From positions 3,728,001 to 3,792,000 of the forward strand of contig AP031358.1 of NCBI GenBank assembly GCA_037833965.1: a stretch of DNA of 64,000 bases, in the 5' to 3' direction. Source of the DNA: Marchantia polymorpha subsp. ruderalis. Lineage: Eukaryota; Streptophyta; Marchantiopsida; Marchantiales; Marchantiaceae. This document shows positions 12,600 through 24,400 of this stretch, piece after piece. Every line of letters begins with the position of its first letter. Positions within the stretch are counted from its first letter, which is position 1. The notes under the pieces were generated by a model. The model saw only the letters and a program-made list of their open reading frames with translations. It was not told where the DNA came from and did not search any database. The translations under genes were made by a program, and so were the position numbers.

Positions 12600-12830
12600 A
12601 AGTAGGACTAGTGTCAGTAACATATTCAGAATACACAAGTACGCACAGAGTACTCGATTCATCCTTCTAGTCTACTTCCACGGGCAAAAGGAAATGGCTC
12701 TGATACCATTTCCTGACAAGAAATACGACTAGAGTACACACAGAGAACTTGGTTCACCTTCTGGACCACGTCCACCGTCAAAAGGAAATAGCTCTGATAA
12801 AACATGCAGCGAGGTATTACAGACTAGTGA
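12600..12830 (-). mobile_element. Fossil Ty1/copia-like LTR end and primer-binding-site remnant
   Basis: On the minus strand, TGGTATCAGAGCC at about 12693-12705 matches the initiator-methionine-tRNA primer-binding site used by many plant copia elements. It is preceded by a GTGGACGTGG..GGTGAACCA stretch resembling plant copia LTR 3' ends. A related block repeats about 90 bp away. No internal gene region is present, so the element is broken and is a small remnant. Age is unknown but it looks old. Confidence 0.45.
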
Positions 12831-13744
12831 CGGGGTATGAGTACGCCAATTTCAATAGACTTCAGCAGACTGAAAATAGAGGGTTAGCCCAAAAATGTAG
12901 TTAACCGCAACAATAGTAAAGTTTTTAATGCAAAAATTCAATATTTTCAATAATTGAAATAAATGAGAAATTTTAATAAATACCTTAAATGATAGATTTA
13001 TACATAAGTTAATATATCTTTTTATGTCTTGTGCTGCAAATAAATATTAAATTGTATGATTTTAGAAAAATTTATCTTAGTGATGATTTAATACTTTATT
13101 TTGAAAATATCAATTGATGGATTTTTTAACATATTGTGATAATAATGGATGCAAAGATTTTCAAATGAAGTATGAGATACAAATTCACAAATAATCAAGT
13201 TTATATCTTACTAAAAACTATATTTCAACCATAAATTGGTTTCCAAGTTTTGAAAAAACTTGCTTAATTTATTTATGAGTATCATAAAATTTAATAACAT
13301 GTAAATCTTAATCTAGATTATGATTTTTTTTTCAATTATTAAAAAATTATTATTATTATTTTACTCATTGTATATCATTTTGAAATCTATGATCATAAAA
13401 ACATTCAATTAAAAATCATTAACATCTATCATGATCACACACATATGAAAACACATGATATTTGGATTTTTTCAAATATTTTTTTTTTCAATAATTTTGG
13501 AAAAAATATTTTTTGTTAACAAAATTATACATATTTATAATTATTTTGTTTTACTATGATTTCATAAAACTCACAACAAAATTTGATAATTTGATGAACA
13601 CTATTTTATTAAAAATAAACACAATTCATAATTTGTGAATTGATACACACATATTTCATTTGAAATAATTACGTCTACACAATATAGTTTACATATATAG
13701 TTATATGTGTCTTAAAATTAGTATCAATCATTTTGTTTATCAAT
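12831..13744. other. AT-rich intergenic, nothing recognised
   Basis: Very AT-rich DNA with homopolymer runs and no supportable gene or repeat boundary. Confidence 0.6.
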
Positions 13745-14035
13745 TTTAAAACTTGAAGTTAGGCTGAATTCAATTACACTATAAGGTTACTTGCTGCGTT
13801 GAACATGGCAAAGTGCAAGCATGTGAAAATTAATTTAGGAACTCATTGTAGATTTTAAATGAATTGATTTAATTATTCTTTTTAATTCAACACATAAGTG
13901 AAAAAAGATTTGATGTCCAAATTGTTTTACAACTAGCAAGCATGAAGTCTCTTGTTTTTTATAATTTGCTCTAGGCTAGATAGTGTTTTCTAGTATGAGC
14001 AAGAGTAACAAATACATGTCTGAATGAATGTATGA

Positions 14036-14081
<46 letters not shown>

Positions 14082-14518
14082 TCTGGATTTGATATGTATT
14101 TGTTGTATAGTAAACATCTACATAGCCAATCAATGATAATTTGGCATTGTAAGCTTATGCTTCAAACACAATATCAGAATTAAGCATATATTTGAAATAT
14201 TTATGCGTACATTTCTTAGCTTTATATATATATATATATATTGAATTTGACTTGTATTTGTTACTCTTGCTCATATTAAAAAACACTATCTAGCCTATAG
14301 AAAATTATAAAAAACAAGAGACTTCATGCTTGCTTGTTGTAAAACAATTTGGACATCAAACCTTTTTTCACTTATGTGTTGAAAAAGAAAGAATAATTTA
14401 ATCATTTAAAATCTGCAATGAGTTCCTAAAGTAATAATCACATGCTTGCACTTTGTCATGTTCAACCCAGCAAGTAATCTTATAGTGTAATTGAATTAAG
14501 TCTAGTTTCAAGTTCTAC
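13745..14518. repeat. Fold-back element with about 280-bp inverted arms
   Basis: The arms at about 13751-14030 and 14240-14516 are inverted copies. They share TTCAATTACACTATAAG, ACTTGCTG-GTTGAACATG, ACATAAGTGAAAAA, CAAGAGACTTCATGCTTGC (in mirror) and TAACAAATACA. The spacer of about 210 bp contains two TA dinucleotide runs (14039-14073 and about 14222-14242). No coding capacity is present. It is best read as a fold-back or MITE-type element of about 770 bp. I could not identify a target duplication. Confidence 0.7.
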
Positions 14519-14705
14519 AAAATATAGATGTAAGATTTTTAAACGAATTGACATTTATTCAAAGTTAAGTATGAATGCACAATTTATGTAGTAAAATTTA
14601 ATCTAAATACTACGTTGTGTAAGAGGAGCAAAAATGGCAAAATTAATAATGTAGTTGAATATATTTGACACTGAAATAAGACTAATCTATGTTGGCATGA
14701 TCACG

Positions 14706-14734
14706 TAGCCGGCTAATTTTTTGCTAGCCGGCTA
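14706..14734. repeat. Paired TAGCCGGCTA palindromes
   Basis: The perfect 10-bp palindrome TAGCCGGCTA occurs at 14706-14715 and 14725-14734, with a partial CCGGCTAG at about 14749-14757. GC-rich palindromes stand out in this AT-rich setting. Function is unknown. Confidence 0.6.
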
Positions 14735-14939
14735 GGACTATAAATTTACCCGGCTAGTCATTGATTAATGAGCTATAATGGCAGGTTTGTGACAACAAAT
14801 GCGGATTTGCAAAAAGCTAATAGTGAGAATTTGTGGCTATGAAAGATGAGTTTGTGTTTGTGATGATATCGATGTGGGATGAAGATTCCAATAATTATGT
14901 CGTTGTTGTTTTACCTCCACTATCATTTTCAGTGACAAT

Positions 14940-16150
14940 ATAGTCCATTGGAAAAAAAACAAAAGCAAACATCTTGGATTTGTCCATACTTTGCAGCTGT
15001 GCTAGACTCCGACTTACTCGCTTGCATTGCAAGCAAGTTTTGTTACAAGATCTACTCAATTACCTCGGCAACATCAAACTTTCGTCGCTTCACTCGCAAA
15101 TCACTTGAAATTATATTGATACATGATCTGAACCAAAATAATCTTTTCAAAATTTGATATATATTTGAAAATGCACAACGTTTATTATGATGAGGCAAAG
15201 TATAAGATCGTGACGAGCCTGGTACATTGGATTTGACACAAAACAGAGTTTTTTGTCAGTGAAATCAGCTTCGTTCAGGCAAATGACGAACGCTTTAAAT
15301 TGTTTTTGGCAAGATTGTTCACGTTCAACCTTTAGTCTTGCCATATTTGACAAGATGATTGTCGCGATCCAACATTTTTTCAAAATTTTGAATGAATTTC
15401 TAGAAGAGTTGTGATTATTTGCAACAAATGGTACACCATAACGTTGTGAATTATTTTGTCATTACGTTTCAAAGTATCAATGTCAAAAAAACATTAAAAA
15501 CACTTGACTAGCTTGCTATCAATGGTGACATTAGTACTTGATCTTGTTGTTTCAAAGAACGATGAAGAAATGTACTCTCTAATAATTTAATATCGGAAAA
15601 TTATTTGCAAGCATTTTGGTATCAAAAACACACATGAACATGCTACCTCTTTCATGTTTAAGAAAATCATTTGAAGCATGCTTATTGCTGCTCGCAGAGC
15701 ACGAGCTTTGATATTTGAACCAAACACTGGATGAGATCATGTTTAAAAAGAGATCATCTACTTTTTGCACTTCATCAAGATGGATGGCAAATCACGCTAG
15801 CATGGAATTGTGTGATGAATAAGAATTTGCCACAAACTTTCTTTTGCGTTTGACACTCATTTCACGCGACACGTCAATGTGCATGAAAACTTTGATGCCG
15901 TCAAAGTCTGCTTTTTTGATAGCGATGTTATCACCATCGCAAAACACTCTTGTTTGTCCGACAACTTCATTGATATTACCATGAAGTTGCAATCATAAAA
16001 ATTCTTGTTGAATGAAATTAACAGGAAAAAAATTTGTGAGTAAGTAAGTCGACGGCTATCCGTTAGCCCAGCTGTGAGCATTGTAAATACATGATATATT
16101 GAATCTTCATTATGATAGTCAAAGAGTTTCAAATCTAGCTATGAGTCAGA
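14940..16150 (-). pseudogene. Decayed coding-like patch, unrecognised
   Basis: This patch has higher GC and more protein-like composition on the minus strand than the surrounding AT-rich DNA, but no long intact frame and no family I can recognise. It may be a fossil of a mobile or viral element or of a host gene. It looks broken and old. I assign no function. Confidence 0.3.
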
Positions 16151-18491
16151 TGATGACTATGACTTTTAACTATGACTTTCTTCTAGTTAAATGTGGTTCA
16201 AAAATATATTTATGTCAAGTTTACTTATTGCATCTATTAATAGAGAAATTATATAAATTATGAAATAAAACAAATTCATAACATATATCAAAGGAGAAAT
16301 TGTTAGAATTTAATACATATACTGATTTAATACAATAAGCTTAATGTTGATAAGTTAAACTAACAAATATTTCAGTAGTTTCCAATGAAGCATATAGTAA
16401 TTCTCGGTAAAACCTGTTGTAATCTTGTGAATGTACCTCTAAGAAGTACAATCACATATATCTTATCTTTTGATTGTATTTGTGTCTACTTAGGCTGCGT
16501 GAACAATTTGTGAAAGTTTGAATCAACTATTAATATTTAAAATTATATTTAATTTAAATTTTTTTGAATAAGATTTATTTGGGTTGTTTTTGCATTGAAA
16601 TTTATTTTTGTAAAATCTAAATTTATTTTTTATAATGAAAATAATCAAGAAATGCATTGTGATTAGTTTAATTCTGATTAAGTTCAGCTATCTAATGTAT
16701 TCTTGATTAAGAACTATGATGTTTTCTACCATTTAGAAATGAAAATAATTAATTTTTATATTATCAAAAATTAGTTTCAAGTTAAATATTTGATTACGTA
16801 TTAGTCTAATAATTTAATTATATGCTTTTCGATAAAAAAATTCTTATCAAAATAGTGACAAAAACTCTTCTAAAAATTCAAATAGGTTTGATAAATCACA
16901 TGTTATCATGTAATTTTCATTTAGGCCATCGGCCATGGCCATGTAATCCTCTCCAGACCTAATTTCATTAGGCCTGAGAGGATTTCATTAGGAATTTGAG
17001 AAAAATGATCTACAACTAGAGCCAGAAAGTCTACTAGTGTACTTGGAGTCTAAACTAGTAGAGACAAATTGATTTCAATATTTTGCCACGGTACCATCAT
17101 GATATTCTCGAAGACCATAATATTATAACATATTTCTACAAATTTTGTTTTCTACAAAACTATCAATAATACATTTGTATCAATGGCCTATTACACTTCA
17201 GAAAGAGTACTAAGTGTGATGGTAATGAAACTTTCTACTATATCTTGTTTCTTTACTTTGATGGGACAATAAACATTTCTTGTTACTTGTCCGTACCTTT
17301 CAAGTCGAGCAAAACTCTAAAGTCTACCAAACACTGATTTCCTGTTTTCATCATTTGTTGATAATTACGTTAAGCAACGTGTACAGTGCGCAGGAAGCTC
17401 ATATAAGTCTGATACAAAAGCCGCAGTCGCTTTGTACTCCTGGTTGGATAGAATTTGCCAAGCTAGCTGAAGCTATGTGCTAAGAGATCATTTACGATCT
17501 CTATGACAGCTGAACACAACCAAGACAATTTTCACAATGCCATGATGACGTATCAAAGACTGAACAGCAGAGGCCAACATGTTACTTCAAATCTGCACCC
17601 AGACCAGACCATACCCCAGCAGCGACCTAAGCCCACCCATGCCCACCCATGCTATTCAATTTAGGCCAATTGTGTTATGTGTATAAACCGGTTACACCAA
17701 TTCTTGGTTGGATCTTGACACACTCTGCCCTTAGCATTTCTTGTGCCCTCCCATGGAAAAATAATTTCACCCAAAACCCATCGGCATGGGTGGGTTTGAG
17801 CATGGGTATGGGCACCCAATGTCGGGGTCTGCTGAACAGTCGACAAAAGAAATGGAGTTCCAACCATCCGGTCGTAAGAACCTTTTGATTAGGTCCTAAT
17901 TGTTGATCTTTGTGAGCATAATTCTCCGTGCAAGCAAACAATAGTATCTACTGAGATTACGAAACTGGTTCCGCTATCTGGTTTACGTTGACGTAAAAAT
18001 GCATGGAGATGATTAGATCTTGTACTAGTTCTAGAACGCGTTAGACCCTTAGACCACGTTCTCAACAGCGTGAACAGATTGTCATAGTGATCCCAAGGCA
18101 TTGGATCCCTAAAGGAGCAGATGTGACAAAGCTCCATATACAGAATACAAGTCCAAGCTCAGTTCTTTCAATATACACGAGCTGACGTGTACGTAAGCAT
18201 ACTGGTCAAGAGTTAAGACCCTGTTAAGCAAGCATTGGGCTTAATCATCAGGCCAAATATAAAGCGAAAGCTTTTATGGAGAGTTTTAAATGTACAAGGC
18301 GAGAGAGCAATTGATTCGTTGAACCTACCCTATCATTGTTTACTCTGAAATATGAACAGTTTGACTGTGCCGATTGCCTGCTAAATTGGCCTCTAATGAG
18401 TACAACTAGGATCTTGTTCTTCTGTACAAAGTTTGCTTCTAGAGCAAAACAACTGGTTCTTAGTGAGCAGCTCACCAGACAGCTAGAATCT
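16151..18491. other. Intergenic region downstream of DGAT1
   Basis: The stretch is AT-rich to about 17.2 kb, then of moderate GC. It includes a hairpin at 16946-16983 (ATCCTCTC...GAGAGGAT with an inner CCTAAT/ATTAGG stem). It also has CCCACCCATGC repeats at about 17630-17651 that are inverted relative to GCATGGGTGGG at about 17784-17794. The last few hundred bases before 18491 probably hold the DGAT1 3' UTR. No gene is supported. Confidence 0.5.
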
Positions 18492-21400
18492 TCATAGTTC
18501 AGTATGTGGAAAACGTATGGTAGAAGTAGGCTGTTGCTGATTGACGACATCATGGTAGTAGAGAAGGACACACATAGGCTGCCCAACGATGCAAAAGAAA
18601 AACCAGAACACCATATTTCCAACCTGGAGGACATGATACATCGACAACGGTAAGTGACCCCTATGCCAGAGACTATTATCATAAGAAGGCAAAAGCTTGT
18701 TATACAGCTACGCACAGTTTCGAGCAGGAAGGTTTTGACTAAATCAATCTGTTACAAACTGATAGGTATGCGTTAACTGGAAGCAAAAGGATGCCAAGGC
18801 TTTCTTATCACTTAGATATAAGTAGTTTCTGAACCTCAACAACGCAGTAGTGTATGAAGTTAATTCAAAATTCTAAGAGTAGAAGTTAAGGTCTATTTCC
18901 ACATATAAACCAAGTGAGCCATAGATACTGAGATATTTCTAAACATAGCTCTACCTTCTCATCCTCTTTTTTACTTGTACAATAAGACTTCATGTTTTCA
19001 CTTTCAACGCTAATTCTTTTGTCTTACTGGAAGATAAGTAGCATACCATCAAGTTCTTGAACCGACTTTGTAGATAATTTGTCAAGAATACAAGTGGTAC
19101 CTGCAATGCCAGCAAAACCATATCCGAAGCTAATGGTTCAGTAGGTTATTCTTTTCAACACGTTAAAGATAACATTTATAAAAAGGTCGAAAACATCCAG
19201 CTCGTTCCCTTGTCCATGAAAACCTTTTACAAGGCACATCCTTTCGTACATAGGAACCGGTTCACTAGAGCCAATTAACTGTAGCTCGAACGATGGACGT
19301 ACCTGGAACATGATTCCGAGAAACGCCCAGCACCTCACCATATGACAAGGTATCCCCACACAGACCTGGCAGAATACAGGCAATCCTCAACACCAATTAT
19401 GACCAGGGCTTTTACTCGATGGTTCATGATTGCATAAGAATGTGGTAGTAATTCTCCTTCTACGTCCTATTCGTCTTGCACGAGACGTTATCATTTTCTT
19501 GTTTAGCAATATCTTTGTCATGAAACTGTAAACAAATTGATGCTTTGTGTTTTGTTTCCGTTGACAGTCAGAACGTTTGTACAGCTAAATTGAGGATTGG
19601 TAAATGCAAACCACGAGAGATTTATTCCTTCACAACGGGCTGGAACTGAGCGTGCCCTACTGGTGCGAGAATGGAATTCAAGCAGAGAGAATATAAGCTG
19701 GACACTTATTTTTTGAAGGCACCTAAAACAGTAGAACTCTTCAGGCCCTGAAGAGGTGAGAACGTACCTCATGGAAGACTCCGGATAAAGCAAACACGAG
19801 GAAGAAAGCACAATGCTGCAAGAAGACAAAGCAATGACCACAAAGAAATGAGCTTGAAAATCCTACCACTCAATGTTGAGAGTACTCCCGCTTGAAAGTA
19901 ACTAATTCTGCATTCTACTGTTTGAAATATTCAACAGTAAGCAATCGCGACGTAATCTGATTATTACCTTGGGCAATCCTGCTCTTAGACAAGGAAAGTA
20001 TATATGGCGAACCATCCACTTATGAACAGGCTGCACAAAATCATAAAAATACCGCAATAGCATACCATTCACTGTTAGAACGTTTAATGATTCTCCACTA
20101 AATTTTGGTAGAATTAGCTATTAAAATGCTGAGCTAATGATATACTGGAACTCAGGAACGCTACTCACTGCACACACTGTACATTTAGCACCATACTGAA
20201 GAAACATTATAACCTGGGTGTTGTGATCTTAACACATCTAGATAGACTCTGCGGACTTCCTCGCACTACATGTAAAATTTGATTGAGTTGAACGTTGGTC
20301 AAACTTACCATATTCCACATACGCCAGTACTAAAGATTCCAAGAAGATGCGAAAATCACACAATTAACCACGAAAAACGTCAGTTTCGGAAAAGTAACTC
20401 ATTTATGAAGCTTTTATCACAAGTTCAAGACTGTGCTGTGCACCTCGATCTAAAAATATCTACTAGTTACTGAGTGAGCCAAAGGAAGTCAAAGAAACGC
20501 CACAAATGCAAATTCAAATTACAAACTACTCCCTCCTCGCAACAAAACACAACCATACAGGTCCTGGGAAGAAAATTTATTAAGCTTAATGAGCTGGATG
20601 CCAAATCGAAGGACAATCAAGTGCATTATAAGTCAACCTCTTCAACCGTTTTGGCATTCCACCAATCTTTGTAGAACTCACGATCCCCAAAACGCGTTAA
20701 TTCAGCAAGAATATTCAACCTGAAATGCCAATCCAGTTTCCTTTTAGCACCCTTGAGGGAAGCTTAAGTTTAGATACAAGTAAAATTACGGTAGGATCTT
20801 ACCCGTCATAACAGGGTAACAAAAATAGTCAGGAGAAACTTCTAGAGGAACAAACTTGCGTGATTCACGATTGTCGCAACCACAAGTATTCTTGGGTATT
20901 ACTGCAAGACGAGTGTAATGAGTCCTTACCACAGGTGAAAGAAACAGTAAAACAGGCAGAGCCAGACGTATAATGTCGGTATTGAGAGTTTCAAGATTCT
21001 TTCCAGAGCCTTCAAGTAGCTTCCCTTAAGAGGATGTTCAGAATTCTTAATTGTAGGGTTGATGTACTGGAAAACAAACGAGTCACGATCGTCATGTACA
21101 TAAAGTATTTGACATATGTCTTCCCTAAGCAAATTCTTGAGCTGCTAAGCTAGAGCACCGAGCCACACGACAAACATCAGGCACTGCGAGCAGCTTTAAC
21201 TTCACGACACTAATAACGAGGATAAAGAGGAGGCCTGTAAAACCTACTTTAAGTGTGCTGAAAGCCATATTTAAGCCATAAAACCTATAGGTAGATGAAG
21301 TAGAACAACTGTCGCATGCAGGAGACTAGTAAAACCATCACTGGATTGTTCCTTCTAGGCGGACTTTTAAATAACAAGCGACATAAAAGCCTTATAACCA

Positions 21401-24400
21401 TATTTACCTGTTCGACGATGAAACCCATCAAACCTGTGAACACAAGTAACTTCACAGATTGACGAAGAACCCAGCCTTTTCTTATTATGTCCCTGCGCGG
21501 ATAGCCAATCTGGAAGGAGACGGAGAGAACGATCATGTGATTAGAGAGAACAGTCACTTCATTGAGAGACTTCTTGTAAACACATGCCCTAATAAACTAT
21601 GGGCGGCGCTGAAACTGATAAGACCGCAACTGACCACATAATAAGATTCTGGACTTTAAGTATTTCAAGCTCTGGTTCTTCTATCAACAGGTTGAACAAC
21701 AATGCTACATAAAACCAGAACCAAAACTGAAAAGTAATCTCACAGACTCTCGAACAAACGAATTCACGGTAATTTTTCCGGTCTAGCACTAAACTTACTA
21801 CTCTTTGCCGAGATCTTTCTTCACAGAGAGCGTCCCATGGATGGGCGGGAACGACATGTAAGCACTGATATGACTTATAACATACTTCCAGACGTATCTC
21901 AAGAAATACCTGATAACATAATGTTGGTGCAACCATAAAGTATGTTATGTCTGAGACTGTGATGTTGTCGGGATATTCCACACTGATGGAGTCGTTAGGC
22001 TTTTCCACCTGTCTCAACAAAAACCGTGAGTCTTGTCAAACTAAACAAGACTGCTGCTCAACAAAATCATCAACAAAGCAGCTTAGGCACTGTACAAAAC
22101 TATAATCAGGTGAAACGGGTGAAAGAATATTAATCACACTCAGAAGCATGTATAAGGACAAGCATAGTTTCTTGGTGAATGCTTTGTCAAGGATTGATAC
22201 ACTGAGATTTTGAAAGCACCTTCTCGCCTTTCTTTGATAGAGCTCGAGCGTCAGCATTCGTATGGGCATACGAAATCAGTTTCATCCAGGCTACGATGGA
22301 AAACATGATTAAGATAAACCCTGATAGCAATGACGACATGTCATATCTATACAGATTGACATATCGGTGTTTACGCAACACGCTCACATTAGTAAAATAA
22401 ACAATTTCCGCAAACAACAAGGAGCTCTTCCAAGTTCAAAAGTAGCATTTGGTACACCCGTTTGACTTAAAGAGCTTTTCACAACACTGAGATAAATGTC
22501 AACAGGAACCAATTACCAGAGAACTTTTAGATCATCTCGACTGAAGCTAGTAGCTTGCCCAGTTCATTTATGGAAATTTCTACTGAGCACACTATTCTGA
22601 ACTATATATGACAGAAATATTAGGCTTTTGACAATTCTGGTAGTGGGCAAGTACCTCTGAATGATGTAGCTGGGATAAAGAATTGATACACTTATGATAA
22701 TCGTATGAAGAACAAACATAACCTGCAATGAAAAGAGTTGTAAAAAGTTCAATACAGAAGCATCTAATAACGTTCTTTGAAAAGAAGCTTGGGAACTTCC
22801 CATTTAGTTCTCAAGCTTGTTTTCAAAGAACAAGCTTGAGAACTAAATGGGAAGTTCCCCGCTTGGGCCTTCCAACAGGGGAACTTCCCTCGGAGAACTA
22901 CAGTCAACAATTCATACTATAAATACAAATAACCTACATTTCAGAAGACAACTCACAGAACCATGTCCAGCCCTGTACTAATAGATTTATTTTCTTGAAG
23001 ACAAATATAATATGGGCACTCATGTCTACACAAGGTAAATACCGTGCAATCTTACCCTTTCAGATACGGAATAGCGAACCGACAACCTTTCCACCATAAG
23101 AGCGCATAATGGAAGTAATGGCAAGGACAAGCTGCAAGTACCATTCAGATATGAATTGCTTAAAACATGAATTTAAATATCCACAATTCGACAGATACTG
23201 AAAAGGAGTTGCTATGCAACTGTAAGAAGAAGAGGGATGTGACACATTCTTGGACAGCTTGAAGTGTCCCATTTATTCCTTAGTTTGAAAGGAACTGAGA
23301 GGAACTGGGACGCCAGAAAAAGAAGAAATAGTTTGCTTCGATCGAAACGTCGACAGTTAAGAAGACAAGAAAAAGAAGACTGTGACTTACCCGCACATAA
23401 GAAGTGGCCAGTCTTTCAATGATTTTGAACTAAACCAGAACCCTGTTTGTATCAGCAGACCATACTGTACCAATCAACCCATACAAGAGAATAAGCGAAA
23501 GTATATGAACTGTAAAAAAGTTGAAGTAATTCTGAAATCAGGACACGCCAACAGCCACATAAGACTATGATAAGGTCAATATATAAGGTCAATGGCCTCA
23601 TGTGCTCCATGATAGTGACCAAGTTTGGCTCGCATCTCAAACAAACGAATCATTCCACTTCTTTGACCGTCACTGGTAACCTACCAATGCTATGACCAAG
23701 GGAGAAAAGACAACATTCCTTTATAATGGCTATAAATCTTGAACTCGAGTCCAGTGTTCTGATCAATGCTGAGTTGAGCTTTAGGACGAAAACATCCATT
23801 ATTTAAATAGATAACTCAGAAAATTTGCTGCGAAAAATCGAAGGGTTGATAAGTGTTAACATTCAGCAAAATTACCTTCATCAAGTTCTCAATGATAAGT
23901 CGACCGTTGACGGCGACAAGGCAGACAATACACAAATTGAACAGTCCTGCGTGACTCTGGAACATGTTTCGTTTACACATTTTAGATAAACTGGTATAGA
24001 AACTAAACCTTGAACTCCAATATAGTTACTTGGAAATTAGAGGCTAATTTATATGTCAAGTGAGGAAACAGTGTACACTTTTGCGAGAAATACATATAAA
24101 GCAGCGAATGTCAAGGTCAGCCTGATTACAGAAAAGTGAAATACTCAAGAACTAAGATCGCTAATAATTCAACTTCATGTTTTTCTGTTGTTGGCAAACG
24201 AACATCATACCTGGGTAAAAATTTCATCTGAACTAAGCGGGCTGTCTCTCAGCTTTTTATGTGCCGGAGACGACGGCCTTAGTGTGTACTGGACACTCGC
24301 ATCAGTTTGTGATCCGTCCTTGTGTTTCTTGTCATCGGCGGTCTTGCTTATGCCTTCTTGAAGTAGGACCGTGTTTCCAGCGGAAGCTCCACTTGAAAGT

